Positions 1 to 6,549 of a stretch of 21,255 nucleotides of DNA are shown one piece after another. The first letter of the stretch is position 1. Each line of letters opens with the position of its first letter. Both the position numbers and the translations under genes were made by a program. Where the stretch lies: the NCBI GenBank assembly GCA_003141795.1, contig PLNO01000119.1:1-21255 (forward strand). Reading direction: 5' to 3'. This DNA is from Spirochaetaceae bacterium. Lineage in GTDB: Bacteria; Spirochaetota; Spirochaetia; SZUA-6; Fen-1364. The notes beneath the pieces were generated by a model, which saw nothing but the letters and a program-made list of their open reading frames with translations, did not search any database and was not told the DNA's origin.

Positions 1-291
1 CGAGGGGCCTGCAGCGGCCCGAAACGCGCCGAAAGGCTTGGAGCAGAGCACGGTGTCGCCGGGGCGGAGCTCCGCGAGCCGCGGGGTGAGGATCCCCCCC
101 GGAACGACGTCGTACAGGACGTCCGCCGTGGGATCCTGGGTACCGCTGGCGATGCTGTAGAACCGCGCCGATACCGCTGGATCGAGGGTCAGTGCGATGG
201 ACTGCCCGGCGACGAAATCCCACGGCCGCGCAAAGGAGAGCCGACGCACTCCCGGCACGACTTCAGCGTTCGATTCGACACGAACCGTCAT
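1..291 (-). CDS. FAD-binding (FNR-type) oxidoreductase, N-terminal fragment
   Basis: This open frame runs off the left edge, so only the first 97 codons are visible. The translation starts MTVRVESNAEVVPGVRRLSF and contains the ferredoxin-reductase FAD-domain pattern: a GQ at the end of the first strand pair, the flavin-binding RFYSIAS (R-x-Y-S type), then LYDVVPGGILTPRLAEL, PGD, and KPFGAF at the visible end. Established knowledge: this fold binds FAD and is normally followed by an NAD(P)-binding domain, which would lie beyond the window. The frame is also open upstream to an ATG at 358-360, adding 23 residues (MRVIPVTGK...). I prefer the ATG at 289-291 because similarity to the fold begins there, although no clear ribosome-binding site precedes either start. 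It is transcribed divergently from the ATP-grasp gene. The exact substrate cannot be told from the fragment. Confidence 0.72.
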   Translation of the reverse strand, partial: MTVRVESNAEVVPGVRRLSFARPWDFVAGQSIALTLDPAVSARFYSIASGTQDPTADVLYDVVPGGILTPRLAELRPGDTVLCSKPFGAFRAAAGPS

Positions 292-443
292 CAGCTTGCC
301 CGGATCGAAACGGTGACGGGCGGATCTTTCCGCTTTCCCCGTCACCGGTATCACTCGCATACCACGCTTCATTTCCACGCGAATCAATGTACACAAAGAA
401 AAACTTGCCGACAGCCCTCCCGAGTCGATATGTTCACTCCACG
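292..443. other. Divergent intergenic region
   Basis: This stretch separates the leftward oxidoreductase fragment from the rightward ATP-grasp gene and should hold promoters for both. I see no convincing Shine-Dalgarno for either gene. The best rightward promoter-like pair is TTGCCG with TATGTT 18 bases downstream, near 403-433; it would put the transcription start almost on the ATG at 444. Either gene could start inside this stretch: the oxidoreductase frame is open to an ATG at 360, and the ATP-grasp frame has an ATG at 387. No strong hairpin or repeat was noticed. Confidence 0.3.
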
Positions 444-1898
444 ATGTCGGGTGATGACAGGGGCGCGGGCAAGAAGAACGGGGCAAAAGCAGGCACGAAC
501 GGCTCTCCCACCCCACCACCTCCCTCTTCCTCCGGCGGAGAATCCGGCTCCCAGACCGAACAGCCTCCCGGGGAACAGCCCCAGCTAACTCTTCCATTGC
601 CGCCCCCACAGAAACCTCGGCCACAACGGTTCCTCTTCATCTCCAAGTGGGGGCTCATCCATGACCTCGCCTGGGAGGTGAAGAAGGAAGGCCAGGAGGT
701 CCGCTACCACATCATCCAGGAGTCCGAGCGGGACGTCGCGGAGGGCTTCGTCGACAAGGTGGACCGCTGGGAGGACAGCAAGGAGTGGGCGGACGTCATC
801 GTCTTCGATGACTGCGAGTTCGGCCCCCTTGCCGACGCGCTGCGCGCCGAAGGCAAAGCGGTGGTCGGCGGGACGCCCTACACGGACCGTCTGGAGATGG
901 ACCGGGATTTCGGCCAGGAGGAGATGCGTGCAGCGGGGATCACCATCCTCCCGCGGTGGGAGTTCGATTCCTTCGACGCTGCCATCAGCTTCATCAAGTC
1001 CACACCCGGCCGCTACGTCGTCAAGCCCAGCGGCCTGGCGCAGAACGAGAAGGTGCTCTCCTTCGTGGGCCAGGAGGAGGACGGGCTGGACGTGCTTACC
1101 ATGCTCGAGCACTACAAGAAGGGCTGGGGCGAAAAGATCAAGAGCTTCCAGCTGCAGAAGTACGCATCGGGGGTGGAGGTCGCCGTCGGCGCCTTCTTCA
1201 ACGGCAAGGATTTCCTGCACCCCGTGTTCGTCAACTTCGAGCACAAGCGCATGTTCAATGACGACATCGGCCCGCAGACAGGGGAGATGGGAACCGCGGG
1301 GTTCTGGCACGGGTCGAGCACCTTGTTCCAGCAGACGCTCTTGAGGATGAGGGACAAGCTGGCGGCCGTGCACTACACCGGCTACATCGACATCAACTGC
1401 ATAGCCAATTCCCGCGGGATCTACCCGCTTGAGTTCACCTGCCGGTTCGGCTACCCCACCATCAACCTCCAGATCGAGGGCGTGCTCTCCCGATGGTCGG
1501 AGCTGCTGGGCGGCATGGCCCGCGGTCAGCAGGTGACCATGCGGACGAAGCGCGGCTTCCAGATCTGCGTCGTCATCGCCGTCCCGCCCTTTCCCTTCCT
1601 GGACTCCGACGCCTTCGAAAAGTTCTCCCAGGATGCCGTGGTGATTTTCCGCAAGCCGATGAACGAGGGGATCCACCCCTGCGACATCCGGCTGGTGGAC
1701 GGCGACTGGCGACTGACCGGCAACTCGGGGTACGTCATGGTGGTCACCGGTTCGGGCTCCACGATGGACGACGCCCGGCGTGAGGCGTACAACCGGGTCA
1801 AGAACATCATCATCCCCAACATGTTCTACCGCACCGACATCGGGGAGCGCTGGCACAGGGACGGTGATCTCCTGCAGACGTGGGGCTACCTTTTGTAG
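444..1898 (+). CDS. PurD-like ATP-grasp family protein with disordered N-terminus
   Basis: About 484 residues. From about residue 62 the protein resembles the PurD-like (phosphoribosylglycinamide synthetase-like) ATP-grasp family: FLFISKWGLIHDLAWEVKKE (63-82), a GGTPYTDRLE pre-grasp segment (142-151), the ATP-binding strand RYVVKPSGLAQNEK (190-203), EVAVGAFFNGK (245-255), and the metal/ATP-binding GYIDINC (313-319) with YPLEFTCRFGYPT (327-339). Known members form a carboxylate-amine bond using ATP; the actual substrates are not evident here. A second purD-like gene in a genome is often not the purine enzyme. The first 60 or so residues are rich in Gly, Pro, Ser and Lys and look disordered, which is unusual because homologues normally begin close to the KWGLIHDLAW strand. 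Start choice is uncertain: ATG 444 is used, ATG 387 would add 19 residues, and neither has a clear ribosome-binding site. The FecR gene follows after 13 bases. Confidence 0.8.
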   Translation: MSGDDRGAGKKNGAKAGTNGSPTPPPPSSSGGESGSQTEQPPGEQPQLTLPLPPPQKPRPQRFLFISKWGLIHDLAWEVKKEGQEVRYHIIQESERDVAEGFVDKVDRWEDSKEWADVIVFDDCEFGPLADALRAEGKAVVGGTPYTDRLEMDRDFGQEEMRAAGITILPRWEFDSFDAAISFIKSTPGRYVVKPSGLAQNEKVLSFVGQEEDGLDVLTMLEHYKKGWGEKIKSFQLQKYASGVEVAVGAFFNGKDFLHPVFVNFEHKRMFNDDIGPQTGEMGTAGFWHGSSTLFQQTLLRMRDKLAAVHYTGYIDINCIANSRGIYPLEFTCRFGYPTINLQIEGVLSRWSELLGGMARGQQVTMRTKRGFQICVVIAVPPFPFLDSDAFEKFSQDAVVIFRKPMNEGIHPCDIRLVDGDWRLTGNSGYVMVVTGSGSTMDDARREAYNRVKNIIIPNMFYRTDIGERWHRDGDLLQTWGYLL

Positions 1899-1911
1899 AG
1901 AGGAGGTCTCG

Positions 1912-2586
1912 ATGAGGACCTCGCGATTGAGGGCGGCGGCCCTCGCCGTCGCTTTCTTCTTTTCATTTCCCGCGATGCTCACGGCACTGAACGGTCAGAT
2001 CATCTACACCGAAGGCGATGTCGCCGTCAGGAGCGCCGGCGGAACACGCGACGCCGTCATCGGCGATGCTCTGGCCGCGGGGGACACCGTGGTCACGGGG
2101 CCTGCGTCCCTCGCGGTCATCGACCTTGCAAACAGGACCACGCTCAAGCTGCGGGAGAAAACGACCGTCGCCATCGATTCGATCGGCGAGGCCACTTCCG
2201 TCACGCTGACCGTCGGCGGGGTGTTTACGAGCATCGCGGGTAAGCTCACCGGCCGGTTTTCCCTCCACACCGACTCGGCGGTTGCCGGGGTCCGGGGCAC
2301 GCAGTTCTTCGTGGCCTACGGCCGCAGCATCGACGCCAAGCCCGACGTGTGACTGTGCGTCAACGCGGGAACCGTCCAGGTGGACCTTCCTGACACCGCC
2401 CAGACCGTCCTCGTGAAAGAAGGCTTGGGTGTGAACATCGTCGGCGGGGCGAAGATCACCTCCCCGCGCCGCTATCCATGGACGCGCAGGCTGAACTGGA
2501 ACAACGACCCCGCGGGCGGATCCGTCGTCGACACGACGAATCTCGAGCAGGCCTACGCCGACCTGCTCGACCAGGATTACGATTGA
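1912..2586 (+). pseudogene. FecR-domain periplasmic protein interrupted by in-frame TGA
   Basis: A good ribosome-binding site (AGGAGG, 5 bases before ATG 1912) starts a signal-peptide protein (hydrophobic core at about residues 7-25). It contains FecR-domain features: GQIIYTEGDVAVRSAG (28-43), a central Thr/Leu-rich beta region, and the diagnostic AVAGVRGTQFFVAYG. Codon 147 (2350-2352) is TGA. The same frame then continues without interruption to the TGA at 2584-2586, beginning LCVNAGTVQVDLPDTAQTVL, which reads as the natural continuation of the FecR domain. As I recall the family, the stop falls at a Trp in the D-[VL]-W-x-C-V-N segment, so a single TGG-to-TGA change (or a base error) would explain it. 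FecR-like domains act in signalling or as periplasmic scaffolds; no sigma factor gene is adjacent. The barrel gene downstream begins 10 bases after the distal stop. It may be a true pseudogene, a sequencing error or a recoded gene. Confidence 0.78.
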
Positions 2587-2596
2587 AGGGGGAGCG

Positions 2597-3376
2597 ATGA
2601 AAACCTGGCCCGTTCTCTTCTTCGTTTTCGCAGCCTCCGCAGCCGCATCCGCCGCCGACAACGTCCCGGTGCCGCCGCAGGGCGCGGTGGATTTTCAAGG
2701 CCGCACACAGCTCGTGATGAACCTCGGCCCTGTCGACCTCCTCGCTGAAGCGCTCGGCAGGAGCGTACAGGTCGACCCCGCGCTGCGTTCGTACGAATCG
2801 CTTACACTCGGCGGGTACTACCGCGTCATGCCCAACCTCAAGGTCGGCGCCTTCTACCGGCTGCAGGCAGGCGCCATCCACGACGATGACTGGGTGCCGA
2901 ACCCCTCCGCGACCCCCGCGTGGATCTGGCAGGATACGTCGACGCGTCTTGAGCAGGTCCTCATGCTGGACGTGAGCCCGCGCTTCCAGCTCGGCTTCCT
3001 GCCGGGGGAGAGCTGGGTCCTCATGGTGAAGGGCAGATACATCTACAACACGGCCAACGGGCAGCAATCGATCATGGCCAGGCCTGAGCTCACGTGGTTC
3101 TGGATCCAGGACAGGGTGCCGATCCTGAACGCCTCGCTGAGCTATGAGATGTACTTTCCGCTGAACTTCGGGTCAACGCCCCTGTACGAGGGCTACCCGT
3201 ACCTCGACCTTCTCTGGCACGCGACCCCGGATATCGCCCTCGAGCTCGGAGGCGCGTACGTGACGACGGTCTGGAGCGCCTCGCGGAGCGAGCTTTCGCA
3301 GGACGGCGCCGCATACAGTGTCCCCGCTTCCGCGTGGGTGGTCTCCCTCGGCGTGGTGATCACGCTTGCTTTTTGA
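2597..3376 (+). CDS. Predicted outer-membrane beta-barrel protein
   Basis: 259 residues, preceded by a purine-rich site (GGGGGAG) 4 bases before the ATG. Residues 1-20 form a signal peptide (MKTWPVLFFVFAASAAASAA). The mature part is made of short alternating amphipathic strands rich in Tyr and Trp, such as LGGYYRVMPNLKVGAFYRLQ and MVKGRYIYNT. The last residues are WVVSLGVVITLAF, ending in Phe, the classic C-terminal signature recognised by the BAM machinery. I do not recognise a named family. It sits 10 bases downstream of the FecR gene, so the two are probably co-transcribed and perhaps translationally coupled; the premature stop in that gene could reduce this one's expression. It may be a channel, adhesin or structural barrel; nothing in the sequence decides between them. 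Confidence 0.7.
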   Translation: MKTWPVLFFVFAASAAASAADNVPVPPQGAVDFQGRTQLVMNLGPVDLLAEALGRSVQVDPALRSYESLTLGGYYRVMPNLKVGAFYRLQAGAIHDDDWVPNPSATPAWIWQDTSTRLEQVLMLDVSPRFQLGFLPGESWVLMVKGRYIYNTANGQQSIMARPELTWFWIQDRVPILNASLSYEMYFPLNFGSTPLYEGYPYLDLLWHATPDIALELGGAYVTTVWSASRSELSQDGAAYSVPASAWVVSLGVVITLAF

Positions 3377-3432
3377 AAGAAGGAATGCGAGAGTCTGTAC
3401 TGAAAAGTGATTTCTTCGAGGAGGGTTCCATT

Positions 3433-3936
3433 ATGAAACGAACGATTCTTCTCGTCACTGTCCTTGTCATGAGCCTGTGTGCGGTGGCCGGGCTTTCAGC
3501 ACAGACGACGGCGCAGCCGTCTTCCGCGGAGCAACAACAGGTCCTCACCGAAGGTCGATTCATCACCTTCGACGTGGGCATGACGGGGGGACTGCCCTTC
3601 AACGGCGGCGCCGTCGAGGTCGGCCGGTATCTGGGCGTTTCCTTCAACGTCACTCCGGGCGTTTCTGCCGGCATGGCCAACATCGTATCGGGGGCGACCC
3701 AGTTCACGACGTTCAGACTTTCCTACTTCTTCCTGCCGAGCCTCGGAGCGTCACTGTACCTCGGCTCGGACGGCAACCCTGCCGGAGGCCTGGGCATCTT
3801 CTACGACGTCCTGCGAACCCGGTCCGATACCAGTCTCACCACGGCTCTCAAGGTGAGGCTCGATTTCCTCGCCGACACGACGGGCTTCGCGAACGGGCGG
3901 CTCATCCTCGGCGTCGTCACGAGCATCGGGCTGTAG
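3433..3936 (+). CDS. Small outer-membrane beta-barrel protein, paralogue A
   Basis: 167 residues from ATG 3433, chosen because a strong ribosome-binding site (GAGGAGGG) lies just upstream and a signal peptide follows at once (MKRTILLVTVLVMSLCAVAG, cleavage probably after LSAQ). The mature protein is glycine-rich with alternating strands and ends TGFANGRLILGVVTSIGL, a barrel-like C-terminus ending in Leu. It is homologous to the next gene, sharing the pattern T-[AG]-L-[KR]-V-R-L-D-[FY] ... T-G-F-x-N-G near the C-terminus and a matching LP-x-LG segment in the middle. No conserved family is recognised. It lies 56 bases after the larger barrel gene and probably belongs to the same transcript. Confidence 0.7.
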   Translation: MKRTILLVTVLVMSLCAVAGLSAQTTAQPSSAEQQQVLTEGRFITFDVGMTGGLPFNGGAVEVGRYLGVSFNVTPGVSAGMANIVSGATQFTTFRLSYFFLPSLGASLYLGSDGNPAGGLGIFYDVLRTRSDTSLTTALKVRLDFLADTTGFANGRLILGVVTSIGL

Positions 3937-3965
3937 GGCCGCATCCGGCCAGGAAGGAATACGAA

Positions 3966-4445
3966 ATGAAAGCAAATAGACTCGTTCTCGCAGCGCTGCT
4001 GTGCACACTGGCGGCCGCGAGCCTCGCGGCGCAGTCCGAATCGAGGTCTCCGATCATCACGATCGAGAACGGTTACGACATGGGCTACCACGTCGCCACG
4101 AACACCCTCGGATCCGCGTTCCGGCTCGGCCTGGGCATCGGGCTCACCGACAATCTCCAGGCCACGTTCAGCTTCATCGCCAACGGGATTACATTCGACA
4201 CCTACCAGCTCCTGGGCCTGGATTACAGCATCCTGCCCCAGCTCGGCGTTTCAGTGGCCGTCGGCCAGGATTCGACGGCAGCCACGGCGGTCACCGCGGT
4301 AGGCCTGTATTCGACGGTGCTGGGTCGATCGGTGGCAGGCGGTCTCCAGACGGGCCTGCGGGTGCGGCTGGACTACATCGCCCCTGTGACGGGCTTCCAA
4401 AACGGCACCGTGCGCATCGGGGTATCGGCGCTGCTCGGGCTGTAG
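3966..4445 (+). CDS. Small outer-membrane beta-barrel protein, paralogue B
   Basis: 159 residues with a signal peptide (MKANRLVLAALLCTLAAASL, then AAQ as the probable cleavage site). AGGAAGG ahead of the ATG serves as ribosome-binding site. The body is made of Gly-rich beta strands (FRLGLGIGLTDNLQATFSFI) and ends TGFQNGTVRIGVSALLGL. That end closely parallels the C-terminus of the preceding gene, so the two are tandem paralogues. They are too short for a large porin; 8-stranded barrels of this size exist (OmpA/OmpX type), but homology to a named family is not visible. It is the last gene of the rightward run, followed 16 bases later by a strong terminator. Confidence 0.7.
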   Translation: MKANRLVLAALLCTLAAASLAAQSESRSPIITIENGYDMGYHVATNTLGSAFRLGLGIGLTDNLQATFSFIANGITFDTYQLLGLDYSILPQLGVSVAVGQDSTAATAVTAVGLYSTVLGRSVAGGLQTGLRVRLDYIAPVTGFQNGTVRIGVSALLGL

Positions 4446-4461
4446 AGAAGAGCACGGACCG

Positions 4462-4490
4462 AAAGACCCCCGGTTTCCCGGGGGTCTTTT
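4462..4490 (+). terminator. Rho-independent terminator
   Basis: A perfect 9-bp GC-rich stem (GACCCCCGG paired with CCGGGGGTC) closes a four-base TTTC loop. It is flanked by AAA on the left and followed by TTTT on the right, so the stem extends by A-T pairs. It sits 16 bases after the stop of paralogue B and should end the rightward FecR/barrel transcript. The symmetrical A and T flanks mean it might also act on leftward transcripts leaving the ABC exporter operon. Confidence 0.92.
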
Positions 4491-4524
4491 CGACCGCCAC
4501 AGAATTCGCCATAGGCATCAGCAA

Positions 4525-4544
4525 TTTGGAACGATCATTCCAAA
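4525..4544. repeat. Short inverted repeat between convergent genes
   Basis: TTTGGAA and TTCCAAA are 7-bp perfect inverted arms separated by six bases (CGATCA). The repeat lies between the terminator at 4462-4490 and the stop codon of the leftward ABC gene at 4600. It could help terminate the leftward transcript, but it is AT-rich and has no long T run, so its function is unclear. Confidence 0.4.
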
Positions 4545-4599
4545 ATACGGGCTTCTTGTCTGAAAAGCCAAATACGCAACAACCTCTGCACGTACAGCC

Positions 4600-6549
4600 C
4601 TATACCGCTTCCGCTTCCAGGCTTGCACCGGTGAACTGGCTGTTGTACAGGTCCGCGTAGAACCCGCCCTTCGCCAGGAGCTCCTTGTGCGTCCCCGTTT
4701 CGATGATCTTCCCGTGGTTCATGACCAGGATCATTTTCGCGTCGCGGATCGTGGAGAGCCGGTGGGCGATCACGAAGCTCGTGCGCCCCTTCATGAGCTG
4801 CGCCATTGCCTTCTGGATGAGGACTTCCGTGCGCGTATCCACGGAGCTCGTCGCCTCGTCGAGGATGAGGATGGCGGGGTCGATGAGGATTGCGCGTGCT
4901 ATGGTGAGGAGCTGACGCTGGCCCTGGGAGATGTTGGACGCTTCCTCGTTCAGAACGGTGTTGTACCCCTCCGGCAACGTGCGGATGAAGTGGTCGGCGT
5001 GCGCAGCCACCGCCGCCTGATGCACCTCGTCGTCGCTCACATTGTCCCTGCCGTAGGCGATGTTGTCGCGGATCGTGCCGTTGAAAAGCCACGTGTCCTG
5101 GAGCACCATGCCGAACGTGCAGCGCAGGTTGCCGCGCCTCATGTCGCGGATGTCCACGCCATCCACACTGATCTTCCCGCCCTGCAGCTCGTAGAAGCGC
5201 ATGAGGAGGTTTACAAGCGTGGTCTTCCCCGCCCCCGTCGGTCCGACGATCGCGATGGTCTGGCCCTCCTTGACGTCGAGGTTCATCCCCGTGATGAGCG
5301 GCGCGTCCGGCTTGTAGCTGAAATCGACGTTCTCGAACCTCACCTCGCCCCGCGGGCTCGACAGCACCTTCGCCGTCGCGCTGTCCGCCTCTTCCTCGGG
5401 CTCGTCCAGGAGCTCGAATACGCGCTCCGCCGATGCCACCGTGGACTGGAGGATGTTCGCGATGTTCGCCGTCTGGGCGATGGGCATCGTGAACTGCCGC
5501 GAGTACTGGATGAAGGCCTGGATGTCTCCGATCTGGATCGCCCTTCGGGTCACCATGATGCCGCCGGCAACCGCCACCGCCACGTAGCCGATGTTGTTGA
5601 TGAAGGTCATCAGCGGGAACATGAGGCCTGAGATGAACTGGGCCTTCCAGCTCGCCTCATAGACCTTCTCGTTCACCGTGTTGAACTTGTCGATCGACTT
5701 GCGTTCGTGTCCGAAGGCCTTGACGATGGTGTGGCCCGTGTACATCTCCTCCACGTGGCCGTTGAGCTCCCCGAGGTGCTTCCACTGGTCCGCGAAATAC
5801 TTCTGCGACTTGGGCGCAACCACGCGGGTCGCCAGGAAGCTCAGCGGCAGCACGATGATCGTGATGGCCGTGAGAAGCGGGCTGATGGTGAGCATCATCA
5901 CCAGTACCCCGAGTATGGTCACCACCGAGGTGATGAGCTGCGTCAGGCTCTGCTGGAGAGTGTTGGAGATGTTGTCCATGTCGTTGGTGAACCGGCTCAG
6001 GATCTCCCCGTGCGTGTGCCCGTCGTAGAAGGACAACGGCAGACGCGCGAGCTTATCGTTGACCTGCTTGCGCATGTCGTAGACGGTCCTCTGCGCGACT
6101 CCCGCCATGATGTACTGCTGGATGTAGCTGAGGATCGCCGAGAACACGTACAGGCCGATCAGGAGCACCACGATCTGCCCGACGTAGCCGAAGTCGATGG
6201 CGGCCCCGGGCGCGTGCATCATCTTGGCCATGAGCCCTTCGAAGATCCTCGTCGTCGCCTTGCCCATTATCTTCGGGGCGAAGATCGCGAACACGGTGCT
6301 CGCGATGGCAAGCGCGAACACTGCGACAAGCTTGCCCATGTGCGGTTTGAGATAGGCCACGAGCCTCCTCATCGACTTGCCGAAGTTCTTTGCTTTCTCC
6401 ACCGGCCGGCCCATACCGCCCATGGGACCGTGGCCGCCCCCCGGGCCGCCCCGTCCGCCTCTCCCGCCCGGAGGGCCGAAGCCGGGTGCGGATGCCGATG
6501 TTCCCGCCGCGGGTGCCGCCGCTCGTCCTTTGTTGTTCGCGTCGCTCAT
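4600..6549 (-). CDS. ABC exporter half-transporter, canonical-site subunit (LmrD/TM288-like)
   Basis: 649 residues, a transmembrane domain fused to an ATPase domain. The membrane part spans about residues 68-360. The ATPase shows Walker A GPTGAGKTT (436-444), Q-loop VLQDTW (482-487), Walker B LILDEATSSVD with catalytic Glu565, and H-loop VIAHRLS (His596). The signature is NISQGQ (539-544) rather than LSGGQ. This combination, paired with the upstream gene's degenerate Walker B and good signature, is the hallmark of heterodimeric type IV exporters such as TM287/288, LmrCD and BmrCD, which pump drugs or lipids. Start: AGGAGG lies 6 bases before ATG 6549, and this ATG overlaps the upstream stop (ATGA), giving translational coupling. 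Residues 22-48 form an odd Gly/Pro/Arg-rich tail before the first helix. Confidence 0.93.
   Translation of the reverse strand: MSDANNKGRAAAPAAGTSASAPGFGPPGGRGGRGGPGGGHGPMGGMGRPVEKAKNFGKSMRRLVAYLKPHMGKLVAVFALAIASTVFAIFAPKIMGKATTRIFEGLMAKMMHAPGAAIDFGYVGQIVVLLIGLYVFSAILSYIQQYIMAGVAQRTVYDMRKQVNDKLARLPLSFYDGHTHGEILSRFTNDMDNISNTLQQSLTQLITSVVTILGVLVMMLTISPLLTAITIIVLPLSFLATRVVAPKSQKYFADQWKHLGELNGHVEEMYTGHTIVKAFGHERKSIDKFNTVNEKVYEASWKAQFISGLMFPLMTFINNIGYVAVAVAGGIMVTRRAIQIGDIQAFIQYSRQFTMPIAQTANIANILQSTVASAERVFELLDEPEEEADSATAKVLSSPRGEVRFENVDFSYKPDAPLITGMNLDVKEGQTIAIVGPTGAGKTTLVNLLMRFYELQGGKISVDGVDIRDMRRGNLRCTFGMVLQDTWLFNGTIRDNIAYGRDNVSDDEVHQAAVAAHADHFIRTLPEGYNTVLNEEASNISQGQRQLLTIARAILIDPAILILDEATSSVDTRTEVLIQKAMAQLMKGRTSFVIAHRLSTIRDAKMILVMNHGKIIETGTHKELLAKGGFYADLYNSQFTGASLEAEAV

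Noticed and set aside
585..1982. Long open frame on the minus strand opposite the ATP-grasp gene.
   Set aside because: It is a mirror of a high-GC coding strand: the translation is rich in Val, His, Asp and Arg with no recognisable domain, while the plus strand has clear ATP-grasp motifs.
2368..2390. Hairpin 15 bases after the in-frame TGA (GTCC-AGGT-GGAC with outer GGAA/TTCC), superficially like a bacterial SECIS element for selenocysteine.
   Set aside because: The upper stem is only 4 bp, the expected residue at the TGA is Trp rather than Cys, FecR proteins are not known selenoproteins, and no selenium gene is in the window. A bSECIS search and a check for selA/selB/selC in the genome would settle it.
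3937..3950. Small hairpin GGCCG-CATC-CGGCC between the two paralogous barrel genes.
   Set aside because: A 5-bp stem with no T run, directly followed by the next ribosome-binding site; too weak to call a terminator.
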